DNA of 64,000 bases from an uncultured Actinomycetes bacterium (GTDB lineage: Bacteria > Actinomycetota > Thermoleophilia > Solirubrobacterales > 70-9), in NCBI GenBank assembly GCA_946482365.1, contig CAMLQY010000008.1, forward strand, positions 23,874-87,873, given 5' to 3'. Shown here piece after piece: positions 34,996 through 44,228 of the stretch. The notes below the pieces were generated by a model that saw only the letters and a program-made list of their open reading frames with translations, ran no database searches and was not told the DNA's origin. The position numbers and the translations under genes are program-made. Position 1 is the first letter of the stretch, and each line of letters begins with the position of its first letter.

Positions 34996-35181
34996 TCAGG
35001 CGGCGCGGGGGAGGCGTTCCTCTTTGTCTGCCTTGCCCAGCCAGGGGGCGATGTCGAGCGCGTCGGCACGGCGTGGCGAAGGAGGAGCGATAGTCCACTC
35101 CTCGCAGCCCGCGAAGGCGTCGTCGAGGCGCTTCGCCATCGTGCTACGGGGCCGTTCCTGGTCGAAGATTTCCTTGGCCAT
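34996..35181 (-). CDS. Small hypothetical protein
   Basis: About 61 residues from ATG 35181 (MAKEIFDQERPRSTMAK); an upstream ATG at 35211 is possible. Amphipathic N-terminal helix, then Pro-rich and charged. No known domain. It is convergent with the ETF-QO gene. Only position, an acceptable composition and a separate upstream region argue that it is real. Confidence 0.4.
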   Translation of the reverse strand: MAKEIFDQERPRSTMAKRLDDAFAGCEEWTIAPPSPRRADALDIAPWLGKADKEERLPRAA

Positions 35182-35254
35182 GGGTCTCCGTCCTGTAGGG
35201 GATTGCGGCATCTTCTCCCTTCGATCGGACGAAAACGTGCAAGTAGCGAAAAAG

Positions 35255-35273
35255 AACGCGCAGGTTGCGCGTT
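35255..35273. other. Dyad between a hydrolase gene and a small gene
   Basis: AACGCGCA-GGT-TGCGCGTT, a perfect 8-bp stem with 3-nt loop. It lies after the hydrolase stop on the minus strand and could be its terminator or an operator of the next small gene. Confidence 0.4.
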
Positions 35274-35278
35274 TGACG

Positions 35279-36121
35279 TCAGTTCGAGGTGACGAAGGAG
35301 GCGATCTCCTCGGCCAGGCGCTGGGGCTGGTCGATCGGGACGAAGGTCCTCGCGCCCGGAATCTCGACCAGGCGGGCGTTCGGCGTGTCGGCCACGAGCC
35401 TCTTCGCGTACTCGAGCGGGAAGAGGCGGTCGCCGGGCGCCCAGGTGAGCAGGATCGGCAGCTCCGAGCCCTTCAGCTTCTCGGCTGCCTCCAGCGTGTA
35501 GCGCTTGTTCATCCCCACGGTCACCTTCTTCACGTCCCGTTTGACGTCGGGGTCGTGCAGGCCGGGCTCCATCCAGGAGGCGATCAGCTCGGGCGGCAAC
35601 GGCTCCCGCGTGAAGGGGCGGAAGGCGGCGCGGGCGACCGCGCCGATCCGGAACGGCGCCGCCAGCAGGGCCATCCCGCCCGGCAGCCCCGCAAGGGGCG
35701 GCATCGTCTTGAAGATTCCCGGGGGGAAGTTCTCGTGCGTGTCGCAGTTGGTGAGGACGAGGCGGCCGATCCGCTCGGGGTGGCGGGTGACGAGCACCTG
35801 CGACATCGCGCCGCCCGAGTCGTTGCCGACGATCGTCACGTCTTCCAGGTCGAGCGCCTCGAGGAAGGCGGCGATCGTCGCCGCGATCCCGTAGGGGGAG
35901 AGGTCGGCGTCCGGCTTCATCGCGATCCGCTGGGCGCCGATCGGCCAGTCCGGCGCGATGCAGCGGAAGCGGTCGGAGAGCCGGTCGACGACTCCGTCCC
36001 AGAGGCGGCCGTCGACCAGGTAGCCATGGACGAAGACGATCGGCTTGCCCTCGCCGGCCTCGCGGTAGCGGACTCGTCCGGCGGGCAGGTCGATCTCGCG
36101 GCGCTGGTCTGGCTGGCTCAT
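35279..36121 (-). CDS. Alpha/beta hydrolase, haloalkane dehalogenase-like group
   Basis: About 280 residues with an alpha/beta hydrolase fold: oxyanion motif FVHGYLVDGRLW near 30, nucleophile elbow VGNDSGGAMSQ with Asp101 as probable nucleophile, cap domain about 140-200. Asp nucleophiles are used by dehalogenases and epoxide hydrolases. The C-terminal catalytic His region reads GARTFVPIDQP, with Thr259 where a His is expected. The enzyme may be inactive, use another His, or belong to a subgroup with a changed mechanism. It is divergent from the TetR gene and probably repressed by it. Confidence 0.83.
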   Translation of the reverse strand: MSQPDQRREIDLPAGRVRYREAGEGKPIVFVHGYLVDGRLWDGVVDRLSDRFRCIAPDWPIGAQRIAMKPDADLSPYGIAATIAAFLEALDLEDVTIVGNDSGGAMSQVLVTRHPERIGRLVLTNCDTHENFPPGIFKTMPPLAGLPGGMALLAAPFRIGAVARAAFRPFTREPLPPELIASWMEPGLHDPDVKRDVKKVTVGMNKRYTLEAAEKLKGSELPILLTWAPGDRLFPLEYAKRLVADTPNARLVEIPGARTFVPIDQPQRLAEEIASFVTSN

Positions 36122-36169
36122 TGCGTCCTCCTCGGGAAGTTGTCTCCGGCCGGCGGGAGGGGTAACTTA

Positions 36170-36184
36170 CATACAGACAGTATG
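36170..36184. promoter_or_regulatory. Probable TetR operator between hydrolase and TetR genes
   Basis: CATAC-N5-GTATG, overlapping the TetR start codon at 36182. Placed between two divergent genes 60 bp apart, it could shut both promoters. Confidence 0.55.
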
Positions 36185-36787
36185 AATGTCAAACGGACAC
36201 AGGCGGAGCGGTCGGAGTCGACGCGAGCGGCCCTGATCGAGGCGGCGCGGGGCCTCTTCGCGGAGCGCGGCTACGCCGGCGTCGGCACGGAGGAGATCGT
36301 GCGGGCGGCCGGGGTCACCCGGGGTGCGCTCTACCACCACTTCGACGGCAAGCTCGAGCTCTTCGCCGCCGTCTACGAGCGGATCGAGGTGGAGCTCGCC
36401 GAGCGGATCGCCGCCGGGGCGCTCGCCGCCAACGCGGACTCCCCGCTGGAGGCGATGCGGGCCGGCGCCGAGATGTTCCTTGCCGCCTGCACCGAGCCCG
36501 AGGCGCAGCGGATCGTCCTCCTCGACGGTCCCTCGGTGCTGGGCTGGGACCGCTGGCGGGAGATCGCCGCCGCCCACGGCCTCGGCCTGATCGAAGCGAG
36601 CCTGCAGGCGGCGATCGACGCGGGCGCGATCGAGGCCCAGCCCGTGCGGCCGCTCGCCCACGTCCTGATGGGTGCGCTCGACGAGGCCGCGATGTTTGTC
36701 GCCAGGGCCGAGGACCCCGAGGCCGCGCAAGCCGAAGTCAGGGCCGCTCTCGACCTCCTGCTCGACGGACTCAGCAGCCGCTACTAG
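36182..36787 (+). CDS. TetR-family transcriptional regulator
   Basis: About 201 residues. The N-terminal HTH is typical: RAALIEAARGLFAERGYAGV then EEIVRAAGVTRGALYHHFDG (residues 14-53). The ligand domain ends with [15 protein letters not shown] 36182 gives the normal start; a much longer upstream frame is spurious. It likely represses itself and the divergent alpha/beta hydrolase. Its last bases overlap the convergent diguanylate cyclase gene by 4 nt. Confidence 0.9.
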   Translation: MNVKRTQAERSESTRAALIEAARGLFAERGYAGVGTEEIVRAAGVTRGALYHHFDGKLELFAAVYERIEVELAERIAAGALAANADSPLEAMRAGAEMFLAACTEPEAQRIVLLDGPSVLGWDRWREIAAAHGLGLIEASLQAAIDAGAIEAQPVRPLAHVLMGALDEAAMFVARAEDPEAAQAEVRAALDLLLDGLSSRY

Positions 36788-38277
36788 CGCTCGACGGTCT
36801 CGATCTCCGACGCCTCCGGCAGCGGCGGGACCGCCGGGTGCGCGAGGCGGCGCGACTCCTTCTGGGCGTACATGCGCACGTCCGCGAGCTGCATCGCCTC
36901 CGAGGGTGTGTCCGCCTCGCCGGGGATCGCGGCGATCCCCCAGGATGAGCTGACCTCGACTCCCCGGTCGCTTTCGGTGAGGGCCTGTGCGGCCCGCTTC
37001 GTAACCGCCTCGACGGCCTCCTTCGAGCCGTTCACCACCGCGCAGAACTCGTCGCCGCCGATGCGGTAGGCCGCCCCGTCGTCGCCGATCGCGGCGCGCA
37101 GGCGCCGGCCGAGCCTGGCCAGGAGCTCGTCTCCCGCGGGGTGGCCGAAGGTGTCGTTGTAGCGCTTGAAGCCGTTGAGGTCGAAGAGGATCAGGGCAAG
37201 CGGCGCCCCTTCTCCGGCGCCCTCGCAAGCGCCCTCGAAATCGACCTGCATCGCGCCGCGGTTGGCCAGCCCCGTCAGCGGGTCCGTCCGCACCTGCTCC
37301 AGCAGCGCCCGGTTCTCGCGGACGCTCATCGCCAGGCGGACGATCACAGCCAGCATCGTCGCCGCCCAGAGCATCGTCGTCAGGCTGCTGGTGGCGCTCA
37401 TGTGCTGCATCGCGAAGAGGCCGATCATCACCGTCGCGAAGAGGGCCGGGACCATCAGCTCGCGCCGGTTGCCTAGGCGCTCCGGCTCGATCCGGTCGAC
37501 GCTCGGTTGCCAGAGGATCGCGCCGATGCACGACGCCGAGATCAGGTAGATCGGGTCGATCCAGTTGCCGGGCGGCACGAACCCCCCGGTGGCCTGCACC
37601 GTGTAGGCGATGTCGGCGACGACCATCGCCGCGAGGCCGGCAAGGAGCAGCGACCAGGTCCGGCCGGGGTGCCAGCCGGTGAGCGCGATCACGCCGACGA
37701 TCATCGCCAGCATCCCGATGTCGCCGAGCGGGTAGGCGAGCGAGGTCGCCACTTCCAGCGCGGTCCCTGTCGTCCGCTCGGCGACCCAGTCGAAGACGAA
37801 GGCGGCGCCGAGGGCGGCGGTCCCGAGCGCCGCGATCGCGCCGTCGGTCCAGAGGCGCCAGTCGATCTCATGCACCCGGGCGCGGACGAGCATCACGAGG
37901 CCGGCGTAGGTGAGCGGGTAGAAGGCCAGGTAGCCGGCGTCGGCGAGGGAGGGGTAGGGGGCTTCGGGGTTGTCGAGGATGGCGGCGGTCCAGTAGATCT
38001 CACCCGCGCCCCAGGCGAGGACCCCGGCGCCGATCAGCACCCAGGCCGACCGCTCCGACTCGACTGCGCGGGCCCTGAGCAGGCAGGCGACGCCCGCCGC
38101 GAGGACGACCGCGTCGTAGAGCTCGCCCCCGGTGAGGTCGTCGAGGCCTTCGCCACCGAGGCCGAGCCAGTTGTGCAGGATGACCAGGGCGGTGCCGCCG
38201 AAGAGGACTGCCGCGAGCGCGACGCGCACGGCTCGCGACGGAGACTGAGGGCCCGCGTCTGGTTCGTGGGTTTCCAC
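36784..38277 (-). CDS. Membrane diguanylate cyclase (GGDEF)
   Basis: About 497 residues. Nine or so hydrophobic segments fill residues 15-315 (an integral sensor region of MASE-like type). The GGDEF domain follows: [14 protein letters not shown] near 335, [14 protein letters not shown] near 365 and the intact active site [11 protein letters not shown] near 410. It should make cyclic di-GMP at the inner face of the membrane. An RxxD inhibitory site is not obvious. The input signal is unknown. It diverges from rpmE. Confidence 0.9.
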   Translation of the reverse strand: METHEPDAGPQSPSRAVRVALAAVLFGGTALVILHNWLGLGGEGLDDLTGGELYDAVVLAAGVACLLRARAVESERSAWVLIGAGVLAWGAGEIYWTAAILDNPEAPYPSLADAGYLAFYPLTYAGLVMLVRARVHEIDWRLWTDGAIAALGTAALGAAFVFDWVAERTTGTALEVATSLAYPLGDIGMLAMIVGVIALTGWHPGRTWSLLLAGLAAMVVADIAYTVQATGGFVPPGNWIDPIYLISASCIGAILWQPSVDRIEPERLGNRRELMVPALFATVMIGLFAMQHMSATSSLTTMLWAATMLAVIVRLAMSVRENRALLEQVRTDPLTGLANRGAMQVDFEGACEGAGEGAPLALILFDLNGFKRYNDTFGHPAGDELLARLGRRLRAAIGDDGAAYRIGGDEFCAVVNGSKEAVEAVTKRAAQALTESDRGVEVSSSWGIAAIPGEADTPSEAMQLADVRMYAQKESRRLAHPAVPPLPEASEIETVER

Positions 38278-38355
38278 CTTTCGACTATCGGCATCTACGC
38301 GGGAATTCCCAACCCTCGAGAGGGCGAGATGCGCGTGTCATCTAGACTGGGAGGC

Positions 38356-38571
38356 GTGAAAACCGGAATCCACCCCGAGTACGCTCTCGCCAACGTGCAT
38401 TGCTCCTGCGGGAACCAGTTCTATACCCGCTCTACGCAGGCGGACCTTCACCTCGAGCTCTGCTCGGAATGCCACCCGTTCTACACCGGCAAGCAGAAGC
38501 TCGTCGACACCGGTGGCCGGGTCGAGCGCTTCCAGCGCCGCGCCGCCAAGCACGCCAAGGCCGGGGAGTAG
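38356..38571 (+). CDS. rpmE: Ribosomal protein bL31, zinc-binding form
   Basis: About 71 residues. [20 protein letters not shown] is the standard opening; the Cys pair CSC near 16-18 and CSEC near 36-39 are the zinc ligands, so this is the C+ form. GTG 38356 is chosen because it gives the family N-terminus; ATG 38329 would add nine residues but has a better Shine-Dalgarno site (GAGGGCGAG). It heads the block rpmE-DUF1385-prfA-prmC-tsaC. Confidence 0.93.
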   Translation: MKTGIHPEYALANVHCSCGNQFYTRSTQADLHLELCSECHPFYTGKQKLVDTGGRVERFQRRAAKHAKAGE

Positions 38572-38574
38572 CCG

Positions 38575-39588
38575 GTGAGCCCAGAGCTGGGCTCCGCCGA
38601 GGCAGAGGCGCCGCCGTCCGGCAACGGAGCGGACCCGCTGCGCATGCCCGACGGCGCCCTGGTCGCCAAGCGCGACGCGCCGGTCGGCGGTCAGGCGGTG
38701 CTGGAGGGCGTGATGATGCGCGGCATCTCGGTCTGGGCCGTCGCGGTCCGCCGCCCCGACGGGGAGGTAGAGATCGAGTCCGAACCGATCAAGCCCTGGG
38801 CGCAGCGGCACCGGCTGTGGCGGCTGCCCGTCCTGCGCGGAGTCGTCGCCCTGGGCGAGTCGCTGAAGATCGGCTTCCGGGCGCTGGGCATCTCCGCCAA
38901 CGCCCAGCTCGAGGAGGACGAGGACGGAGAGCGTGAAGAAATCGGAGGCTGGATCTGGGGCCTGACGATCGCCCTCTCGCTGGCTCTCGCGGTCGGCCTC
39001 TTCTTCGTCATCCCGGTCGGGCTGACGAGCCTGATCAAGGACCAGCTCGGCTCCTCGCTGCTCTTCTGGCTGGTCGAGGGGGTGCTGCGCACGGCGATCT
39101 TCATCGGCTACATCGTCGTCATCAGCCGCCTGCCCGACCTGCGCCGGGTCTTCGAGTACCACGGTGCCGAGCACAAGACGATCTCCTGCTACGAGGCCGA
39201 AGACCAGCTCGTCCCCTCGCGGGCGAAGCTCTACTCGCGCCTGCACCCTCGTTGCGGGACCAGCTTCCTGCTGATCGTCATGGTGCTGGCGATCTTCGTC
39301 TTCGCGCCGATCGGCCTGCCCGCCTGGTACTGGCTGCTGGCCTCGCGCATCCTCGGCATCCCGCTGATCGCCGGGCTCTCCTACGAGGTGATCAAGTGGG
39401 CGGGCAAAAACCGGCGCAAACGCTGGGTGAGGGCGGTGATGTGGCCCGGGCTGATGCTGCAGAACCTGACCACGCGGGAGCCGGACGAAGAGCAGCTGGC
39501 GGTGGCGATCGCGGCGCTGGAGAAGGTGCTTGCCGAGGAGTCGCCGGAGGCCGCTGCTTCAGGGCAGCAGATCGAGATCGTCGCGTAG
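38575..39588 (+). CDS. DUF1385 membrane protein (YqhQ family)
   Basis: About 337 residues. VGGQAVLEGVMMRG near 38 and YHGAEHKTISCYEAED near 194 are the DUF1385 hallmarks, and RLHPRCGTSFLLIVM near 222 continues the family. Four to five membrane segments lie at about 125-150, 155-180, 225-250 and 255-280. The family is widespread, often beside prfA, with no established function. The GTG start is 4 nt after rpmE. The N-terminal 35 residues are variable. Confidence 0.88.
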   Translation: MSPELGSAEAEAPPSGNGADPLRMPDGALVAKRDAPVGGQAVLEGVMMRGISVWAVAVRRPDGEVEIESEPIKPWAQRHRLWRLPVLRGVVALGESLKIGFRALGISANAQLEEDEDGEREEIGGWIWGLTIALSLALAVGLFFVIPVGLTSLIKDQLGSSLLFWLVEGVLRTAIFIGYIVVISRLPDLRRVFEYHGAEHKTISCYEAEDQLVPSRAKLYSRLHPRCGTSFLLIVMVLAIFVFAPIGLPAWYWLLASRILGIPLIAGLSYEVIKWAGKNRRKRWVRAVMWPGLMLQNLTTREPDEEQLAVAIAALEKVLAEESPEAAASGQQIEIVA

Positions 39589-39611
39589 CGCCCAGCTAAG
39601 GTTGCCCGGAC

Positions 39612-40676
39612 GTGATCGAGCAACTTGTGGAGCAGATCGAGGCGCGATTCGCTGAGCTGGAGCAGCAGATGTCTGACCCGGCGGTGATTGGCGATCGCCA
39701 GAGGTATGCCGAGGTGGGGCGGGAATATCGGGAGCTGGAGCCCGCGCGCGAGCTGGTGGCCGAGTACCGGACGCTTAGGGACGATCTGGAGGGGGCGCGG
39801 GAGCTGCTGGAGGAGGACGGGGACGATCCCGAGCTGCGCAAGGTGGCCGAGGAGGCTCCGGGGCGGATCGAGGAGCTCGAAGAGGAGATCCGGCTGGCGA
39901 TGGTCGAGCGCGACCCCAACGACTCCAAGAACGTGCTGGTGGAGATCCGGGCGGGGACGGGAGGGGACGAGGCGGCGCTCTTTGCCGGCGACCTCTACAA
40001 GATGCTGACCCGCTACGCGGAGGAGCGCGGCTTCGCCGCCGAGACGCTCTCGCAGTCGAGCGCCGAGGTGGGCGGATTCAAGGAGGTGACCTTCGCGATC
40101 AAGGGGGAGGGCGCCTACTCGATCTTCAAGTACGAGGGTGGCACTCACCGGGTCCAGCGGGTGCCGGAGACCGAGTCGCAGGGTCGCATCCACACCTCGA
40201 CCGCGACCGTGGCGGTGCTGCCCGAGGCCGAGGAGGTCGAGGTCGAAATCGACCAGAACGACCTCCAGATCGACGTCTACCGCTCCTCCGGCCCTGGCGG
40301 GCAGTCGGTCAACACCACCGACTCGGCGGTGCGGATCACCCACAAGCCAAGCGGCATCGTCGTTTCGATGCAGGACGAGAAGTCCCAGCTCCAGAACAAG
40401 GAGCGGGCGATGCGGGTGCTGCGGGCGCGACTGTACGAGCGCGAGCTGGCCGAGCAACAGGCGAAGGTCGCCGCCGAGCGCAAGGCCCAGGTGGGCAGCG
40501 GCGAGCGCTCCGAGAAGGTGCGCACCTACAACTTCCCCCAGGGCCGGGTGACCGACCACCGGATCAAGCACACCTCGCACAACCTCGACGGGGTCCTCGG
40601 CGGGGCGCTGGCGGAGTTCACCGAGGCCCTTGCCGCCGAGGAGAAGCGCCAGCGCCTCGAGACCGCCGCCCTCTAG
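39612..40676 (+). CDS. prfA: Peptide chain release factor 1
   Basis: Terminates translation at UAA and UAG. About 354 residues. The stop-codon tripeptide PxT appears as PET in RVPETESQGRIHTST near 181, and the catalytic GGQ in YRSSGPGGQSVNTTDS near 228, where PrmC methylates the Gln. Length is standard. GTG start at 39612. The methylase gene prmC follows after 5 nt. Confidence 0.97.
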   Translation: MIEQLVEQIEARFAELEQQMSDPAVIGDRQRYAEVGREYRELEPARELVAEYRTLRDDLEGARELLEEDGDDPELRKVAEEAPGRIEELEEEIRLAMVERDPNDSKNVLVEIRAGTGGDEAALFAGDLYKMLTRYAEERGFAAETLSQSSAEVGGFKEVTFAIKGEGAYSIFKYEGGTHRVQRVPETESQGRIHTSTATVAVLPEAEEVEVEIDQNDLQIDVYRSSGPGGQSVNTTDSAVRITHKPSGIVVSMQDEKSQLQNKERAMRVLRARLYERELAEQQAKVAAERKAQVGSGERSEKVRTYNFPQGRVTDHRIKHTSHNLDGVLGGALAEFTEALAAEEKRQRLETAAL

Positions 40677-40681
40677 CTGAA

Positions 40682-41554
40682 GTGGTCAAGGACGCTCTCC
40701 AGGCGGCGATCGACGCCATGGGCGCTGCTGGCGTTGAAGCCCCCCGCTTGGATGCCGAACTGCTGTTGGCCGAGGCGACTGGGTGGGATCGTGCGCGTCT
40801 GGCAGCGAACCCGGAGGCGGAGATCCCGCCGGCGGCCGCGCGGCGCTTCGGCGAGACGGTGCGCCGTCGCCTGCGGCGCGAGCCGGTCGCCTACATCCTC
40901 GGGCGCCGCGGGTTCCGGCGGATCGAGCTGGCGGTCGACCCCCGGGTGCTGATCCCGCGGCCGGAGACCGAGCTGCTGGTCGAGCTGGCGCTGGAGCTGC
41001 GACCGCGCCGGGTCCTCGACGTCGGCACCGGCTCCGGCGCGATCGCCCTGGCCGTCGCCGGCGAGCTGCCGGAGTGCGAGGTGGTCGCGACGGACACTTC
41101 GCCCGCCGCGCTGGAAGTCGCGCGGGCAAACGCCGAGCGGCTCGGCCTGGCCGGCCGGGTCGAGCTGGCCGAGGGCATCCTGCCCGACTCCGGCGAGTTC
41201 GACCTCGTCCTCGCCAACCTGCCCTACGTCAGCGAGGCGGAGTGGGGCGCCCTCGAGCCGGAGGTGACGGAGTGGGAGCCCCGCGAGGCGCTGCTGGCCG
41301 GCCCCGACGGCCTAGACGCGATCCGCGCCCTCCTTTCTATGAGGCTACCCGCTGGATGCGTGGCTTTGGAGATCGGCAGGGGTCAGGCCGATGCCGTTGG
41401 CGAGATGGTCGCCGCGGCCGGATTCGGCGAGGTTGAGGTCCGAAGGGATCTCGCCGGGATCGACCGCCTCGTGGCCGGCCGTCGCCTCGACGGTGACTTC
41501 GCCTTTTCCCGTGTCATTGCACCGGGAACGACAAAGTCAGCGGTGGATGGCTGA
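40682..41554 (+). CDS. prmC: Release factor glutamine methyltransferase PrmC, with repeat-derived tail
   Basis: Methylates the GGQ glutamine of release factors. About 290 residues: a helical N-terminal domain (1-80), VLDVGTGSGAIALAVA near 112 (SAM site) and NLPYVSEAEW near 177, an allowed variant of the NPPY motif. Related proteins usually end near IDRLVAGRR; here about 20 more residues (DFAFSRVIAPGTTKSAVDG) are encoded by a 56-bp palindromic repeat at 41491-41546. It overlaps tsaC by 8 nt. GTG start. Confidence 0.94.
   Translation: MVKDALQAAIDAMGAAGVEAPRLDAELLLAEATGWDRARLAANPEAEIPPAAARRFGETVRRRLRREPVAYILGRRGFRRIELAVDPRVLIPRPETELLVELALELRPRRVLDVGTGSGAIALAVAGELPECEVVATDTSPAALEVARANAERLGLAGRVELAEGILPDSGEFDLVLANLPYVSEAEWGALEPEVTEWEPREALLAGPDGLDAIRALLSMRLPAGCVALEIGRGQADAVGEMVAAAGFGEVEVRRDLAGIDRLVAGRRLDGDFAFSRVIAPGTTKSAVDG
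41491..41546. repeat. 56-bp dyad repeat, copy 2 (end of prmC)
   Basis: Aligns without gaps to 19166-19221 at 41 of 56 positions; the last 27 bases are the most alike (GCACCGG..A..GAC.AAGTCAGCG). The reverse strand of both copies reads TADFVV.GA...EK.KS in protein. The tsaC ATG follows at once. Confidence 0.65.
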
Positions 41555-42188
41555 GGTCGTCTCGATCGAGCGGGATGGCGGCGCGGCGGCCCGCGCCGCG
41601 CTCGAGCGCTGCATCGCCACGGGGGGCGTCGTCCTCTTCCCCGCCGACGGGCTCTACGGGCTCGCCTGCGACCCGCTCGACGCAAGGGCGATCGCGCGCA
41701 TCCACGAGATCAAGGGGCGCGACGATGGCAAGCCCTCCGCCGTCCTCTACTTCTCGCCGCTGGCGATGCGCGAGCTGGTGCAGGGGTTTGGGGCGCGCAC
41801 CCGCGAGGCGGTGGGCGCGCTGCTGCCCGGCCCGGCGACGCTGGTGGTCGCCAACCCGCAGCGCCGCTACCCGCTCGCCTGCCGCGAGGACCCCGAACGG
41901 CTCGGGGTGCGCCTGATCGGCGGTCCGCTGGCCGGTGCGACGTGCCCGCTCTTCCAGACCTCCGCGAACTTCAGCGGCGAGCCTCCCCCCGCCTCCTTCG
42001 AAGATGTCCCGGCCGGGATCGTCTCCGCCGTCGACCTGGCGATCGACGGCGGCACGCTGACGGGACAGCCGTCGACGGTCGTCGACCTCGCGACCTTCGA
42101 CGAGACCGGCGAGTGGCGCGTCCTGCGGGCCGGTGGGCTGGACCCGGCCGAGCTGGACGTGCGCCTGGCGGCCCTAACCTCGCGTTAA
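41547..42188 (+). CDS. tsaC: L-threonylcarbamoyladenylate synthase (Sua5/YwlC/YrdC)
   Basis: First enzyme for the t6A modification of tRNAs that read ANN codons. About 213 residues. GGVVLFPADGLYGLACDPLD near 27, HEIKGRDDGKP near 53 (the KxR...K ATP site) and the later TSANFSGEPPP near 146 define the family. It lacks the Sua5 C-terminal domain, so it is the short TsaC form. The ATG starts directly after the repeat at the prmC end. Complete. Confidence 0.93.
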   Translation: MAEVVSIERDGGAAARAALERCIATGGVVLFPADGLYGLACDPLDARAIARIHEIKGRDDGKPSAVLYFSPLAMRELVQGFGARTREAVGALLPGPATLVVANPQRRYPLACREDPERLGVRLIGGPLAGATCPLFQTSANFSGEPPPASFEDVPAGIVSAVDLAIDGGTLTGQPSTVVDLATFDETGEWRVLRAGGLDPAELDVRLAALTSR

Positions 42189-42271
42189 CCGACGCCCCCG
42201 GCGCTGAAAGTACCCTGCTTCCCGATGAGCGGCACGGGGGCCCGCGGGAAAACGACGGACAGGCGGCTGCC

Positions 42272-43063
42272 GTGACGCGCGCCCTGCTTCCTGCCAAGTC
42301 CGCCTTCGAGCAGGTGGGGGAGATGATGATCCTCACCGCGAAGACGATCGTCTCGGCGGTGCGCCCCCCGTATCCCTACGGCGAGGAGCTGGTCTGGCAG
42401 TTCCTCTTCGTGCTCAAGCTCTCCTGGTTCCCGCTGCTGATCTCGACCTTCGCTCTCTGCCTTGGCGCGCCGGGCCTGCAGGCGGCCGGCGTGCTCTCGC
42501 TGTTCGGCGCCCTCGACCGCCTCGGCGGCTTCTTCGTGCTGACCGCGATCCGCTGGATCGGGCCGCTGGTGACCGCGGTCGTCGTCGCCGGGGTCGCCGG
42601 CACCGCGATCACCGCCGACCTCGGCGCCCGCAAGATTCGCGAGGAGCTCGACGCCCTGCAGGTGCTCGGCGTCGACCCGGTCAAGAACCTGGTCGTGCCG
42701 CGCTTCCTGGCGCTGATGGTGATCACCGGGCTGCTCGACATCTTCGCGATCGTCTTCGGGCTCACCGCGGGCATCGCCGCCGAGCTGCTCTACAAGCAGT
42801 CGCTCGGCGGGTTCTTCGCGACCCTCTTCGCCAACGCCTCGATCACCGACATCTGGGGCTCGATCCTGATGTGCACGATGTTCGGCGCGATCATCGCCGT
42901 CGTCTGCTCCTTCAAGGGGATGACCGCGTCCGGGGGCGCCGAGGGCGTCGGCCGCGCGGTCAACCAGGCGGTCGTCATCGCCCTCGTCGCCGTCTTCTTC
43001 TTCAACTTCGTCTTCACCGCGATCCTGCTCGCCACCAACCCCGAACTGCAGTCGATCCGATGA
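42272..43063 (+). CDS. MlaE/YrbE-family ABC transporter permease 1
   Basis: Integral membrane permease of about 263 residues with five to six hydrophobic segments. The diagnostic stretch AGTAITADLGARKIREELDAL near 109 followed by GVDPVKNLVVPRF is the MlaE coupling region. These proteins move lipids together with MCE proteins and an MlaF ATPase. The GTG start at 42272 is likely (MTRALLPAKS); ATG 42323 is possible. It overlaps its paralogue by 4 nt. No ATPase or MCE gene follows here. Confidence 0.88.
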   Translation: MTRALLPAKSAFEQVGEMMILTAKTIVSAVRPPYPYGEELVWQFLFVLKLSWFPLLISTFALCLGAPGLQAAGVLSLFGALDRLGGFFVLTAIRWIGPLVTAVVVAGVAGTAITADLGARKIREELDALQVLGVDPVKNLVVPRFLALMVITGLLDIFAIVFGLTAGIAAELLYKQSLGGFFATLFANASITDIWGSILMCTMFGAIIAVVCSFKGMTASGGAEGVGRAVNQAVVIALVAVFFFNFVFTAILLATNPELQSIR

Positions 43064-43875
43064 GGGCCAAGGAAGCGATGATCGGGTGGTTCGACGCGCC
43101 GCGCGAATGGCTCGACTCCTTCGGCGAGATCGCCCGCTTCGGCTCGCGCGTCGCCGGCCACGTCTACTCGGGCCGGGTCCTCCGCTACTTCGGCGAGAGC
43201 CTGCGCCAGGCGGGAATCCTGATCCTCGGCTCGGCGCTGGTGATCTGGGCCTTCGTCTTCATCCTCGGCCTGCAGTGCGGCCTCCAGGGCGCCTACTTCA
43301 ACCGCTCGATCGGCGCCCCCTCGCTGGCCGGCCTCTTCTCCGCCTACTGCGACCTGCGCGAGGGCCTGCCCTACGCGTTTGGCTACATCCTCTCCGCCAA
43401 GGTCGGGACGGGGATCGTCGCCGAGATCGGCGCGATGCGGATATCGGACGAGATCGACGCGCTCGAGGTGATGGGCATCCAGCCGGTCACCTTCCTCGCC
43501 GCGACGAGGCTGCTGGGGGCGTGGATCGCTATCCCGTTCCTCTACCTGGTCGGGATCGGCGTCGCCTACTTCGCCAGCTACTTCTCGGTGGTCCAGCAGG
43601 TCGGCGACGTCTCCTCGGGTGGCTATCTGCTGATCTTCTGGATGTACCAGGACCCGCTCGACCTCAGCTTCAGCCTGATCAAGGGCCTGGTGATGGCGAC
43701 GGCGATCGTGCTCGTCGGCTGCTACTACGGCTACACGGCCTCCGGCGGGCCGGTCGGCGTCGGCACCGCGACGGCGCAGTCGATGGTGGTCAACATCATC
43801 CTCGTCCACATCATCGGGATGCTGGGGACCGTGGTGTTCTGGGGCTCGACTCCAAGGGCGCCGATAGGGGGTTGA
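43060..43875 (+). CDS. MlaE/YrbE-family ABC transporter permease 2
   Basis: About 271 residues, paralogous to the preceding gene. VGTGIVAEIGAMRISDEIDALE near 117, then MGIQPVTFLAATR, is the MlaE signature; hydrophobic segments flank it. Actinobacterial mce loci begin with such a YrbE1A/YrbE1B pair followed by six MCE genes, but here the operon ends and a hairpin-rich gap follows. The partners must be elsewhere, or the locus is truncated. Confidence 0.88.
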   Translation: MRAKEAMIGWFDAPREWLDSFGEIARFGSRVAGHVYSGRVLRYFGESLRQAGILILGSALVIWAFVFILGLQCGLQGAYFNRSIGAPSLAGLFSAYCDLREGLPYAFGYILSAKVGTGIVAEIGAMRISDEIDALEVMGIQPVTFLAATRLLGAWIAIPFLYLVGIGVAYFASYFSVVQQVGDVSSGGYLLIFWMYQDPLDLSFSLIKGLVMATAIVLVGCYYGYTASGGPVGVGTATAQSMVVNIILVHIIGMLGTVVFWGSTPRAPIGG

Positions 43876-43918
43876 GGGTTAGGGGTAGGGGAGCCTGGCC
43901 GTCCTCCAGGCGAATTGA

Positions 43919-43946
43919 TTGCACCGCGCGCCAGCGCGCGGTGCAA
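43919..43946. repeat. Perfect hairpin, 12-bp stem
   Basis: TTGCACCGCGCG-CCAG-CGCGCGGTGCAA, 44 bp after the permease stop. No T-tract. A second perfect 8-bp stem, GCGCGGCC-TGC-GGCCGCGC, follows at 43953-43971. Confidence 0.75.
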
Positions 43947-44082
43947 CGAGGAGCGCGGCCTGCGGCCGCGCCTAGAAACAGACTGCGTCAGCCGCTTCGC
44001 GACATTCGCCAGAAGGCCACCCAGGCTCCCTCCCCACACGTCACCGAGTGACGCCCAGACTCCGAACCCGGCACCAGAGTCC

Positions 44083-44106
44083 CCAAGCTTTTTTCTAAAA
44101 GCTTGG
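44083..44106. terminator. Perfect hairpin CCAAGCTTTT/AAAAGCTTGG
   Basis: A 10-bp stem with a 4-nt loop (TTCT) in a T/A-rich setting; can act as a bidirectional terminator. Confidence 0.55.
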
Positions 44107-44228
44107 AGCGCCCGTTACGGCGCTTGGGCCCTGTGAAGCTTTTGGGGAGCCGGGTCGCGCGGAAAGGCGCTTTGAGGGCTGGCAGTGCCCTGGGGAGCGA
44201 GCTCTTCGAAGCTGGTGCGCTGTCGAGA

